DNA from: Lujinxingia sediminis | GTDB lineage: Bacteria > Myxococcota_A > Bradymonadia > Bradymonadales > Bradymonadaceae | Direction: 5' to 3' | DNA: 64,000 bases | NCBI RefSeq assembly: GCF_004005565.1 | Contig: NZ_SADD01000001.1 | Span: forward strand, 992,001 to 1,056,000 | Part shown: piece after piece, positions 36,498-45,291 of the stretch | Numbering within the stretch: the stretch's first letter is position 1 | Layout of the letters: every line of letters begins with the position of its first letter | Translations under genes and position numbers: made by a program | Notes under the pieces: generated by a model | The model's input: only the letters and a program-made list of their open reading frames with translations | Databases searched by the model: none | Told to the model about the DNA's origin: nothing

Positions 36498-38423
36498 ATG
36501 GCATTAGGCGACCTTCCAACTCGGGGGAGGCACGGAGAACTGGCGGAGTATGGCGCTCGCTATGGCTGGACACTGGCGATCGTGCTGGTGGCGTTTGGCA
36601 TAATCGCGCTGCGCCTGTGGCAGATTCAGGTGATCGAGGGGGAGCGCTACTACCGGGCTGCCACCGAGAACATTATTCGTCAGGTGGAGGTGTCGGCACC
36701 GCGGGGTCGTATCCTGGATCGCTACGGTGTGGCTCTGGCCGAGAATCGCCCCTCGTTTGATGTGTATATGGTGCCGCATATCTTTCGGCGTCACGCTGAC
36801 GAGGAGGCCTATGCGTTGCTCAAGCGTTACATGAACCTTTCGGAGGCGGAGCTCGCACGGATTCGCGGGATGGTCGAGTCGAATCGCGGTGAGGTGCTTC
36901 TACGGCGGGATGTCCCGCGCCTGGAGGTCGCGCGTCTGGAGGAGGACCGCTTGCGCCTTCCCGGCATTGAGGTTCGGGCGACGGCGCATCGGCACTATCC
37001 GCTGCACCATGTCGGGGGCCATGCGGTGGGGTTTGTGGCCGAGGTGGGCCGCGATGAGCTGCGGAATCTTCGAGCCTACGGCTACCGTTCCGGGGACCGA
37101 GTCGGTCGGATGGGGCTGGAGAGCGCCTTTGAAGAAGTACTTCATGGATCGCCGGGGTTGGACCGCGTGGTGGTCGACGCGCGGGGCAACCGCCAGGGGG
37201 AATCGCAGACGCGTTTTCTCATCGGGGAGTACCAGCGTATTGAGCCGGTGGCGGGTCGAGACGTTGTCTCGACGTTGGATGCTGACCTGATGGTTATCAT
37301 CGATGAGGCGATGAGGCGATACGCAGCCGGGGCGGTGGTGGCGGTGGACCCGCGGGACGGCTCTGTGAGGGGGCTCTATAGCAAGCCTCACTTCAATCCA
37401 AACGCCTGGTCGGGACGGCTCTCGGCGATGGAGAAAATGCGCAGCGACAACGACCCCTTTAAACCGATGCTTGATAAAAGCGTGAACGCGTACTTCCCCG
37501 GCTCGGTCTATAAGATCGTGGGCACCTGGGCGGCACTGCACGACGGGATTTATGAGCCTCATGATGAGGTGGACTGCCCGGGATACTACCATTTTGGCGG
37601 TCGGCGGTGGCGCTGTCACAAGCGCGGGGGCCACGGGGATGTTGATGCTTACACGTCGATGGCGCTCTCCTGCGACGTCTACTTCTACAAGCTGGCCGAA
37701 GAGATGGGGATGGACCGAATGGCGGAGTTTGCTCGCCGTTTCGGGTTTGGGGAGCGCACGGGCTTGCCGATCAATCATGAGTCTGCCGGGCGGATTCCGG
37801 ACACCGAGTGGTATCGGCAGTACGGACCGGACGGGTATACTCGAGGGATGGATTTGAACTCCGTGCTGGGGCAGGGCGACACGTTGACGACCCCGTTGCA
37901 GGTGGCGATGGCGTACGCCGCGATCGCCAACGGCGGTGACCTGTATTATCCGAGGATGGTGGAGGAGATTCGTAACCAGAGCGGTGATGTGGTCTTCGCT
38001 TATGAGCCCCGGGTGAGGAAGAAGGTGGGAATCGATGCGGAGTCGCTGGAGGTGCTGCGTCGTGGTCTGTGGATGGGGGTGGAGGACGACATTGGAACGG
38101 CCTCACGGCTTCGGCTGGATCATGCCGAGGTGGCCGGGAAAACGGGTACTGCGCAGGTCGCGAAGCTCGGAGCGGTGCGGGTTGCGAACAGTGATAAAGA
38201 GATTCGGCTTCGAGACCACGCCTGGTTTGCGGCGTATGCGCCCTATGATGATCCGGAGCTTGTGTTGGTGGTGTTTCTGGAGCACGCCGGGCACGGCGGA
38301 GCGGAGGCGGCACCGGTGGCGATGGAGATCTTTGATCGTTATCTGACGCGCAAGCAGGGCTTCGATGCGCTGGAAGTCAGGCTGGGAAGCGCTCCCCTGG
38401 AGCGGGCGGGGGAAGCGCCATGA
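36498..38423 (+). CDS. mrdA: Elongation-specific transpeptidase PBP2 (MrdA)
   Basis: 641 residues, class B PBP of the elongasome. One membrane helix near 22-40, then RGRILDRYGVALAENRP, the PBP2 pedestal domain, and the transpeptidase motifs PGSVYK (acylated Ser), LSCDVYF (SxD) and AGKTGTA. The SCD and YHFGGRRWRCHKRGGHG region are PBP2 rather than PBP3 features. I start at ATG 36498; the frame runs back into mreD. It overlaps rodA by four bases (ATGA). Confidence 0.95.
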   Translation: MALGDLPTRGRHGELAEYGARYGWTLAIVLVAFGIIALRLWQIQVIEGERYYRAATENIIRQVEVSAPRGRILDRYGVALAENRPSFDVYMVPHIFRRHADEEAYALLKRYMNLSEAELARIRGMVESNRGEVLLRRDVPRLEVARLEEDRLRLPGIEVRATAHRHYPLHHVGGHAVGFVAEVGRDELRNLRAYGYRSGDRVGRMGLESAFEEVLHGSPGLDRVVVDARGNRQGESQTRFLIGEYQRIEPVAGRDVVSTLDADLMVIIDEAMRRYAAGAVVAVDPRDGSVRGLYSKPHFNPNAWSGRLSAMEKMRSDNDPFKPMLDKSVNAYFPGSVYKIVGTWAALHDGIYEPHDEVDCPGYYHFGGRRWRCHKRGGHGDVDAYTSMALSCDVYFYKLAEEMGMDRMAEFARRFGFGERTGLPINHESAGRIPDTEWYRQYGPDGYTRGMDLNSVLGQGDTLTTPLQVAMAYAAIANGGDLYYPRMVEEIRNQSGDVVFAYEPRVRKKVGIDAESLEVLRRGLWMGVEDDIGTASRLRLDHAEVAGKTGTAQVAKLGAVRVANSDKEIRLRDHAWFAAYAPYDDPELVLVVFLEHAGHGGAEAAPVAMEIFDRYLTRKQGFDALEVRLGSAPLERAGEAP

Positions 38424-39532
38424 GAATGGGTGCTAAGACAGGTGCGGCAGCGCTGGTCGAGCGTATCGAGTGGCCGCTGGTGATCGTTGTGGTCCTGCTG
38501 GCGGCGTTGGGGCTCCTAAACCTGCGCAATGCGTCACTGAACTCACCGGCTTCGTTCCACCTTGCCCAGGCGGTCTGGTACATGGTGGGGCTCGGGGCGA
38601 TCACGGTGGTTACGGTGATTCACACGCGATTTTTTCAGCGCTGGGCCTACGTGGGGTTCGGGGCGGTGGTGCTGCTTCTGGTGGCGGTGGCGCTCTTTGG
38701 CACGGAGCTCAACGGGTCGAAGCGTTGGCTGAACTTCGGGGCATTTCTGGTGCAGCCTTCGGAATTGTTGAAGCTGGCGGTGATCGTGGTGACCGCGCGT
38801 TTCTTCAACGATCGCAATAAGGAAGGGAGTCACTCGCTTCGAGAGCTTGTGGTGCCGACGGCGATTGTGCTCTCGGGGGTGTTCTGGGTGTTCAATCAGC
38901 CGGACCTGGGGACATCGCTGGTGATCCTGGCGATCTTCGGGACGATGGTGCTCTTTGAGGGGGTGCGCTGGCAGAGCGTTGTGGCTCTGGCGGTGGCCGG
39001 TGTGATTGCGCTTCCTTTCGGATATGCGTTTGGGTTGAAGGAGTATCAGCGCGATCGAGTGCTGTCGTTTATGAATCTCGACGCGGATACCCACGGGCAG
39101 TCATGGCAGGTTCGGCAGTCGATGATCGCGTTTGGTTCGGGGCGGGTATGGGGAAAGGGGCATGAAGAGGGCACCCAGGTTCAGAAGGGGTTTGTGCCGG
39201 AGCATGAGAACGACTTTATCGCTGCGAACTGGGGGGAGGAGCGTGGCTTTGTGGGGATGCTCCTCTTGCTCGGGTTGTACTTTGCGTTCGTTGCCGCGGC
39301 GCTCAATGTGTCTCGGAAAGCTCGGGATCGTTACGGGGTGCTCGTCGGGGTGGGGGTAGCGGCGCTCTTCTTCTGGCATACGGTGGTCAATCTGGGGATG
39401 GTGACCGGGATGTTGCCGGTAGTGGGGCTGACTCTGCCGATGCTCAGCTATGGGGGGAGCAGTCTGTTGACGATGATGGTGGCGATCGGGCTGCTCTTTA
39501 ACGTGAGTTTTCACCGGCCGTCGTACGGCTAA
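38420..39532 (+). CDS. rodA: Rod-shape glycosyltransferase RodA
   Basis: SEDA polymerase of lateral wall synthesis, 370 residues with about ten membrane helices. Diagnostic stretches: NGSKRWLNFG, VQPSELLKLAVI, NQPDLGTSLV, GKGHEEGTQVQKGFVPEHENDFI and PMLSYGGSSL. The QKGFVPE-HENDF loop is the RodA form. It starts inside the mrdA stop, so PBP2 and RodA, which form one complex, are made together. Confidence 0.96.
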   Translation: MRMGAKTGAAALVERIEWPLVIVVVLLAALGLLNLRNASLNSPASFHLAQAVWYMVGLGAITVVTVIHTRFFQRWAYVGFGAVVLLLVAVALFGTELNGSKRWLNFGAFLVQPSELLKLAVIVVTARFFNDRNKEGSHSLRELVVPTAIVLSGVFWVFNQPDLGTSLVILAIFGTMVLFEGVRWQSVVALAVAGVIALPFGYAFGLKEYQRDRVLSFMNLDADTHGQSWQVRQSMIAFGSGRVWGKGHEEGTQVQKGFVPEHENDFIAANWGEERGFVGMLLLLGLYFAFVAAALNVSRKARDRYGVLVGVGVAALFFWHTVVNLGMVTGMLPVVGLTLPMLSYGGSSLLTMMVAIGLLFNVSFHRPSYG

Positions 39533-39543
39533 GGGGTTGGTTC

Positions 39544-41178
39544 GTGGCGGAGCAAGCTGAGGCGACAGACGATCGCGAGAATCTGCTCTTGCCCGGAGAG
39601 CCGCGGTGGGAAGGGGGGGATGGCGAGCCGATCATCGAGCTTGTCGATGTGTACAAGAGTTTTGGTGATGATCATGTCTTAAAGGGGCTGAGCCTGAAGG
39701 TGATGCCGGGGAAGATCACGATCATTATCGGGGCGTCGGGCTCGGGTAAGAGTGTGTTGATCAAGCATATGAACGGGTTGTTGAGGCCGGATAAGGGGAC
39801 GGTGCGCCTCTTCGGTCAGGATGTCTCGAAGCTGGGGGATCAGGCGCTGGACCGGCTGCGTAAGCGGGTGGGGACGATGTTTCAGAATTACGCGCTCTTC
39901 GACTCGTTGACGGTGCGGGAGAACGTGGCGTTTGCGCTGGTGGAGCACGGGGCGATGGCCCGTGCGCAGGCCGAGGAGCTGGCCGAGACCATCATTAAGG
40001 ACCTCGATCTGGGGCATGCCCTGGATCAGTATCCGGCGACACTGTCCGGGGGAATGAAGAAGAGGGTAAGTCTGGCTCGGGCGATTGTCTCGAACCCGGA
40101 GGTTGTGCTTTTTGATGAGCCTACGACCGGGCTTGATCCGGTGATGATGGAGTTTGTGGACAAGCTGATCGAGGAGATCACGCGCAAGTACGCGCTGACC
40201 AGTGTGTTGATCAGCCATGACCTGGCCACGATCTTTCGCATCGCCGACCAGGTTGCTGTATTGGCCGAGGGGAAGATCATTTGCGTGGGGCGACCGGAGG
40301 AGATTCGGGAGAGTGAGGACCCACGGGTTCAGGAGTTAATCGGGGGGAAGGCCAAGTCGCAGATCGAGGTGCATGCTTCTGACGGGGCGGAGAAGGCCGA
40401 GATGATCGTGCGCATGAAGGGGGTGCATAAGGGCTGGGAGAGCAATCAGGTGCTGCGCGGGGTTGATTTTGAGGTGCCCAGGGGCACGTTGACGACGCTG
40501 ATCGGTGGGTCGGGCTCCGGGAAGAGCGTGATGATGAAGCACCTCTTGGGGTTGCTGAAGGCGGATCGGGGCAGGGTGGAGGTCTTTGGCCAGGATCTCT
40601 CGAAGCTCAGCGAAGGGGATTTGCGGGAGTTGCGCACGAAGGTAGGGATGCTTTTTCAGCATGCAGCGCTCTTTGACTCGATGAGCGTGCGGGAGAACGT
40701 GGCGTTTCCGTTGGTAGAGCGTCGGGTATGCAGTCGCAAGGAGGCCCACGAACGGACGGACAGGCTGCTGGAGCAGCTAAAGTTGATGGAGATCGCCGAT
40801 CAGGTACCGGTGCAGATTTCCAGCGGTCAACAGAAACGGGTGAGTCTGGCACGTGCGCTGGTAACGGAGCCGGAGCTCTTGATTTACGATGAACCGACCA
40901 CGGGGCAGGACCCGATCATGTCGCTCTATGTGGAGGAGATGATCATGGAGGTCCAGGAGAGCTTCGACGTGACGAGTATTGTGATCAGTCACGATATGGC
41001 GTCGGCGTTTCGTACGGCGGACGTGATTGCGATGCTGCATAAAGGGGAGATTATTGCCTGCGGGCCGCCTCAGGTCATTGCGGCCGCGGAGGACGAGCGG
41101 GTACGCAACTTCGTGTATGCCGCGGATGTAGCTGCGCAGGAGCGCGAGGCGGCGGCGCGGCGAGGAGGTGGGGGGTGA
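39544..41178 (+). CDS. Fused double MlaF-like ABC ATPase
   Basis: 544 residues carrying two complete ATPase domains in one chain. Domain 1: Walker A G63-ASGSGKS70, signature LSGGMKKR, Walker B VVLFDEPT. Domain 2: Walker A G321-GSGSGKS328, a signature altered to SSGQQKR, and LIYDEPTTGQDP. Both resemble MlaF/Ttg2A ATPases of MCE lipid transporters (FQNYALFDSLTVRENVAF; FQHAALFDSMSVRENVAF). No MlaE permease or MCE protein is nearby. It starts with GTG 11 bases after rodA, so it is probably part of the shape operon. Confidence 0.88.
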   Translation: MAEQAEATDDRENLLLPGEPRWEGGDGEPIIELVDVYKSFGDDHVLKGLSLKVMPGKITIIIGASGSGKSVLIKHMNGLLRPDKGTVRLFGQDVSKLGDQALDRLRKRVGTMFQNYALFDSLTVRENVAFALVEHGAMARAQAEELAETIIKDLDLGHALDQYPATLSGGMKKRVSLARAIVSNPEVVLFDEPTTGLDPVMMEFVDKLIEEITRKYALTSVLISHDLATIFRIADQVAVLAEGKIICVGRPEEIRESEDPRVQELIGGKAKSQIEVHASDGAEKAEMIVRMKGVHKGWESNQVLRGVDFEVPRGTLTTLIGGSGSGKSVMMKHLLGLLKADRGRVEVFGQDLSKLSEGDLRELRTKVGMLFQHAALFDSMSVRENVAFPLVERRVCSRKEAHERTDRLLEQLKLMEIADQVPVQISSGQQKRVSLARALVTEPELLIYDEPTTGQDPIMSLYVEEMIMEVQESFDVTSIVISHDMASAFRTADVIAMLHKGEIIACGPPQVIAAAEDERVRNFVYAADVAAQEREAAARRGGGG

Positions 41179-41199
41179 GTGTGGATGAGGTGCTTGCGT

Positions 41200-41535
41200 T
41201 CAGGGAGAGCGCGGGGTGAAACGCCCGGCGTCGCGAACGTCGTATTTTTTAAAGACCTGGTTGAGGGCTTCGTCGAGGTCGATGTCGAGGGAGTTGGCCA
41301 GGGCCAGGATGACAAAGAGCATGTCAGCGAGCTCTTCGGCGGGGTTTCCCTTGCCTTCGGTGGACTTGGGGGGCTTGTCGCCATGGAGGTGGTTGATGGC
41401 GCGGGCGAGTTCTCCGAGCTCTTCGGTGAGCCTGGCGAGGTTCGAGAGGGGGCTGAAGTAGCCCTCGTCCCACTGGTTGATCCAGGCGTCAACTCGTGCT
41501 TGTAAGTCGGGGAGTGATGGGGGAGTTTTCTTCAT
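41200..41535 (-). CDS. MazG-like nucleotide pyrophosphohydrolase
   Basis: 111 residues. The all-alpha MazG core is visible: LTEELGELARAINH supplies the EExxE metal site and NPAEELADMLFVILALANSLDIDLDEAL the ExxxD partner. Such single-domain enzymes hydrolyse (d)NTPs to monophosphates. The start MKKTPPSLPDLQARVDAWI is normal for the family. It converges on the ABC gene 21 bases away and diverges from the Rieske gene. Confidence 0.85.
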   Translation of the reverse strand: MKKTPPSLPDLQARVDAWINQWDEGYFSPLSNLARLTEELGELARAINHLHGDKPPKSTEGKGNPAEELADMLFVILALANSLDIDLDEALNQVFKKYDVRDAGRFTPRSP

Positions 41536-41579
41536 GTGAGTTCTGAGGGTTTGTTGGAGCTAAAGGTTAAGGAGTCGAC

Positions 41580-41912
41580 GTGGCAGGACCGGTGGTAGAG
41601 GCGACGCGATATGTGGACGTGTCGGATGTCGAGGCGGTGAAGGAAGGGGAGGGGACGATTGTGTTTGTGGGCGTGAGGCGTCTGGCGCTCTTTCGGTTGG
41701 GGGATGAGGTGCACTGCATCGAGAATCGCTGCCCGCATGCCGGTGGGTTTCTGGGGCTGGGGCGGGTTGAGGGGTGCCAGGTGCGGTGTCCGAGGCATGA
41801 CTGGGCGTTTGATTTTACCACGGGAGATTGCCTGAGCGACCCCCGCTACGACGTGCGTCGTTATCCGGTGCGTGTCGAGGGGGGCCGGGTGCTGGTGGGT
41901 GTTGCGGAGTAA
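41580..41912 (+). CDS. Rieske [2Fe-2S] ferredoxin-like protein
   Basis: 110 residues forming one Rieske domain: C-P-H-A-G-G (NRCPHAGGFLGLG) and C-P-R-H-D-W provide the two Cys and two His ligands. It lacks a membrane helix, like soluble NirD/BphF-type ferredoxins. GTG start at 41580. It ends three bases before the convergent aldehyde dehydrogenase gene. Electron partner unknown. Confidence 0.88.
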   Translation: MAGPVVEATRYVDVSDVEAVKEGEGTIVFVGVRRLALFRLGDEVHCIENRCPHAGGFLGLGRVEGCQVRCPRHDWAFDFTTGDCLSDPRYDVRRYPVRVEGGRVLVGVAE

Positions 41913-41915
41913 GGC

Positions 41916-43649
41916 TTAGCCGCGAAGTGCCTGGGTGAGGACGCCGGCGAATCTGGCGAGACCGGGGTTGAGCTCGAAGCGGGTGAGGCGTTCGGCGACT
42001 TTTGCGGTGTTTTTGGTGGTGACGAACCAGGGGGGCCTGGGGAAGGCCTTGAAGGGGCCACGGATGACACTTTTCTCGGGTTTGTCGAAGAGGAAGGTGT
42101 TGTGGACGACGCCGATGCCGGAGCCGATGTCCTGGTAGGTGTGTCCGGGGAATGCGCCCCAGGGGGTGACGCCGAGGCCGTAGCTGACGGCAGGCCAGTG
42201 GTTGACGACAACGCTTCCGTAGCGCAGCTCGGCGATGGCCTGTTCGAGGGCTGCAGCTTCTGAACGCTGGGTGCGAGGGTCGATGAGGATGGAGGCGCTG
42301 AGGGTGCCCCAGAGGCGCTCGTTGCAGAAGTCAGTGGCGTGTTTGAGGAACTCGGAGGGGGAGGCAGCGTCGAGGGAGGTCTCGCACATCACGCCGCAGA
42401 AGGACTCGGTGGTGAAGCAAACGTTGTCGGTGTCGTCGGCCGGGACGTTGGGTATGAGACCCCAGGGGAGGATGCCGTCTTCGCGGGGGCCGAAGAGTTC
42501 GGCCTGGTCGTTGGCGTTGATGAAGGTGTCAAAGCGTTGTTCGGCGCCGGGGTAGTACGCGACGCGTTTGTCGATGTCGCTGAGTACGCCGCGGAGCGTG
42601 TTGAGAAAGGTCTCGCGCTGGGGCCAGTCCTTGTGGGTAATGAGGACGCGTGCGGCGTTGCAGTTGAATCCGCCGTTGTTGGCAAGCTGGGTGGCGACGT
42701 TTTCGGCCTGGAATTGGAGCTCGCTGTCGGACCAGTTGCCGGGGGTGACGATGATGGGGCTAACGTTCCCGAGTTCACTGGTGATGCGTTTGGTGAGTAG
42801 CGGCTCGTCGTTGGCTTTGCGTCTGTCGCCTTCGGGGCCGGTGCCGTAGACGATGGCGTCGTGGGTGATGTCGCTGCCGGTGATGTGGATGTCTTCGACG
42901 ATGGGGTGGTGGCAGAGGTAAGCGCCGACGTCGGCACCGCCATAGGCCATGGCGAGAAAGCCGCGCTCGATGAACTCGGCGAAGGCCTCTTCGATGAAGG
43001 GGCCGAGGTAGTCGTTGACCGGGTTCATCTTCAGGATGCAGACCTGGCCCTCGGCGAAAAGTTTGTAGACGACATCCAGGGGGCCAATGCTGGCAACGTT
43101 TCCGGCACCGAGGACGAGTGCGACGCGCCCTTCGGGCAGGTCGCGGTCGTAGAAGCTGGCGGTGTGGTCAGGGAGGTTGGAGGGAGTAACCTCGGGCTGC
43201 ATCCAGACTTCGGCGGTGAAGCCCTGGTACATGAGCTTGTCGAGTGTTCCCAGGGGGAAGACGTCGACGATGACCTGGCCATCGTGGCGCGTGCGCAGGG
43301 CGCCATTTTTGAGTTGGGGTTTTCCGTGACGGTCGATGTCTTCGAGGGTTTCGATAAGTAGACGCAGGTTGCGTGCGGTGACAACCGGGCCCCCAAGCCA
43401 CTCCTCGCCGGCCAGTGGGGAGCCATCGGGGATGCGTTTTGCGTTCAGTGCAGCTTCAACCTGGCGGGGGGCGACGTCTACGGTGCGCTCAAGGAGGCGG
43501 CGAGTCATCGCGATCTTTTCGCTTAAGGGGAGTCGGGCCCAGGTGTGGCGGTTGTCGTGCAGGGTGGCCAGGCGCTCGTCGAGCTGAGGTGCGTTTGCGG
43601 GAGCGGCGATGGCTTGGGGCGAAGCTGGTGAGGAGGCGGATGTGGCCAT
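41916..43649 (-). CDS. NAD(P)-dependent aldehyde dehydrogenase family protein
   Basis: 577 residues. The catalytic Cys is in GGFNCNAARVL and a general-base-like Glu in SELGNVSPIIV; the nucleotide fold shows VALVLGAGNVASIGPLD. A C-terminal VVVNHWPAVSYGLGVTPWGAFPGH and late SVIRGPF complete the fold. The sequence is divergent from the well-known classes, so substrate is not assigned. ATG 43649 is used because the frame upstream to 43739 is Pro-rich and overlaps the spacer. Ribosome site weak. Confidence 0.85.
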   Translation of the reverse strand: MATSASSPASPQAIAAPANAPQLDERLATLHDNRHTWARLPLSEKIAMTRRLLERTVDVAPRQVEAALNAKRIPDGSPLAGEEWLGGPVVTARNLRLLIETLEDIDRHGKPQLKNGALRTRHDGQVIVDVFPLGTLDKLMYQGFTAEVWMQPEVTPSNLPDHTASFYDRDLPEGRVALVLGAGNVASIGPLDVVYKLFAEGQVCILKMNPVNDYLGPFIEEAFAEFIERGFLAMAYGGADVGAYLCHHPIVEDIHITGSDITHDAIVYGTGPEGDRRKANDEPLLTKRITSELGNVSPIIVTPGNWSDSELQFQAENVATQLANNGGFNCNAARVLITHKDWPQRETFLNTLRGVLSDIDKRVAYYPGAEQRFDTFINANDQAELFGPREDGILPWGLIPNVPADDTDNVCFTTESFCGVMCETSLDAASPSEFLKHATDFCNERLWGTLSASILIDPRTQRSEAAALEQAIAELRYGSVVVNHWPAVSYGLGVTPWGAFPGHTYQDIGSGIGVVHNTFLFDKPEKSVIRGPFKAFPRPPWFVTTKNTAKVAERLTRFELNPGLARFAGVLTQALRG

Positions 43650-43906
43650 GGCTGTCTCAGATTGTGGGAGCGCGCAGGGGCGCGGGTTTGGGGCCGGTAG
43701 CGGTGGGTAGAGGTTAGGACGGAAGTCTTCGGGAGGCAATGTGCGGGGCGAGTATGGTGTGTCGGCGATGGTATCCGGGGAAGTAGCAAGGTGGAGGGGG
43801 GGTGAGGGCCCGGGGCCGGGGAGAGGCGAAAGGTTGGGGGGTGAGTGGTGGTCTGAGGGGTGGGAGGCCTACCACATGTGAGGGGGTATCCCTCATTCGG
43901 GGGCAT

Positions 43907-44035
43907 GTCAGAGGGGTCCGGGTGAGGGTCGAGTCCCGGCCGGAGGGGTGTCAGAGGGGTTCGGGTGAGGGTCGAGTCCCGGCCGGAGGGGTGTCAGAGG
44001 GGTTTGGGTGAGGGTTGAGTCCTGGCCGGAGTGGG
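43907..44035 (+). repeat. Three tandem copies of a 43-bp repeat
   Basis: Copies start GTCAGAGGGG at 43907, 43950 and 43993. Copies 1 and 2 differ at one base (TCC to TTC); copy 3 has several more C-to-T changes and ends GGAGTGGG. Each contains GGGTGAGGGTCGAGTCCCGG, which can fold on itself. No spacers separate them. Confidence 0.9.
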
Positions 44036-44223
44036 GCAGAGGGGGCAGGTTGCGATTGGAGTGGCAGGGCGAGGGAGAGATGAAGGGAGGGGCCGGAGAT
44101 TGCGTGATAGGCGAGGGGGATGTTGAGGGGTGAATGTCGGGTAAGTGTAAGGATGTGCGAGAGGAGGTCCAGGTGAGCGCGAGGGGTGGGGATGCGCGTC
44201 GTTGCTCAGGGAGGATGGGGCGC

Positions 44224-44252
44224 TTCCGGTGCGGAGGGGGATTCTCTATACT
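44224..44252 (+). promoter_or_regulatory. Candidate promoter for the PfkB kinase gene
   Basis: TTCCGG and TATACT with a 17-base spacer, about 60 bases before the start codon. The -10 is good, the -35 weak. Confidence 0.35.
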
Positions 44253-44313
44253 GAGCGTCACGGAATGGAGAGCTGTTTGTTACCGGAAGGGGCGATACCA
44301 AGGGAGTGATGCG

Positions 44314-45207
44314 ATGCGAGTGCTGTCGGCAGGCTACTGTACGCTGGATCAGATCGGGGTGGTTGAGACGCGAGGGCATGGGGAGACGCGTCGCGATCTG
44401 TCGACATTCTCGGTACAAGGCGGGGGTACGGCGGCGACCGCCGCCGTGGCGTTGGCACGATGGGGTGTGGAGGTGGGGATTGTCGGTGTGGTGGGCGATG
44501 ATGAGCGAGGGGCGCAGATCGAGCGAACGCTGTCGGCGGCACGTGTGGATACCAGGCATATGATCCGGCGCCGTGGGGGTATAAGCCAGTTGACGATGGT
44601 TGTGCTGGACGCGGAGGTGGGGCGGCGGCTCTACGTGACACCGGGCAATGTGGCAGCGCTGGGTGCGGAGGAGGTCTGTGAGGAGATGCTTGAGGGGGTT
44701 GATCTTCTGGTGATCGATGGAGCGTATCCGGAGGCGCAGTTGGCGTTGGCTCGGAGCGCAAGGGCGAGGGGCGTCTCGGTGGTGGGTGAGCTGAAGCGCG
44801 GGGGACGTGAGGTTGCGGAGAGGCTATTGCCCTGGCTGGATGTGGTGGTGACCTCGGAGCGGGTCGCCAGTGATTTGACCGGGGTAGGGGCGTTGCAGGG
44901 CATCTGCGCAGGGTTATTGAAGCGGGGTCCGAAGGTCGCCGTGGTGACGCTGGGAGAGGAGGGTGCGGCGGGTATGGGGGAAGATGGCGAGTTGTTGCGA
45001 GAAGTGGCCACCCGGATTGACGAGGTGGATGTGACGGGAGCGGGGGATGTGTTTCTGGGGGCGGTGGCGTTGGGGGTAGGGGAGGGGTGGAATCTGCGGC
45101 ACGTACTTCGCTATGCTAATGCTGCTGCGGCCCGGGCTTGCGAGGGGCTGGGTGGGCGAAGCTCGATTGATTCCCGGGAGGTGATTGAGGCGGTGCTGGA
45201 GGGGTAA
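44314..45207 (+). CDS. PfkB-family carbohydrate kinase
   Basis: 297 residues, ribokinase-like. N-terminal GYCTLDQIG, the substrate-side QGGGTAATAAVALARWG and VGVVGDDERG, and the C-terminal signature DEVDVTGAGDVFLGAVALG with catalytic Asp. The family phosphorylates sugars and nucleosides; the substrate cannot be read from sequence. ATG 44314 has AGGGAG nine bases upstream. The frame open from 44134 crosses the promoter. It is convergent with the PHP-like gene across a terminator. Confidence 0.88.
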   Translation: MRVLSAGYCTLDQIGVVETRGHGETRRDLSTFSVQGGGTAATAAVALARWGVEVGIVGVVGDDERGAQIERTLSAARVDTRHMIRRRGGISQLTMVVLDAEVGRRLYVTPGNVAALGAEEVCEEMLEGVDLLVIDGAYPEAQLALARSARARGVSVVGELKRGGREVAERLLPWLDVVVTSERVASDLTGVGALQGICAGLLKRGPKVAVVTLGEEGAAGMGEDGELLREVATRIDEVDVTGAGDVFLGAVALGVGEGWNLRHVLRYANAAAARACEGLGGRSSIDSREVIEAVLEG

Positions 45208-45234
45208 GACGTCGCGTCGATGCTCAAGAACATA

Positions 45235-45266
45235 AAAAGCCGCTCCCGATGGTCGGGGGCGGCTTT
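45235..45266. terminator. Bidirectional terminator between convergent genes
   Basis: AAAGCCGCTCCCGA pairs with TCGGGGGCGGCTTT with one mismatch. A run of A on the left and CCTTTT on the right serve both directions. Confidence 0.8.
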
Positions 45267-45291
45267 CCTTTTATGGTGTTGTAGCGCGGGC

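Larger units (their letters stand above)
43650..44313. other. G-rich spacer without genes
   Basis: About 660 bases. From 43787 to 43870 the + strand has many runs of three to six G (for example GGAGGGGGGTGAGGGCCCGG), enough for G-quadruplexes. Three 43-bp repeats follow, then more G-rich sequence up to the kinase promoter. No coding frame is convincing. Confidence 0.65.

Noticed and set aside
43907-44035. CRISPR array
   Set aside because: Repeats are contiguous without unique spacers and no cas gene is present.
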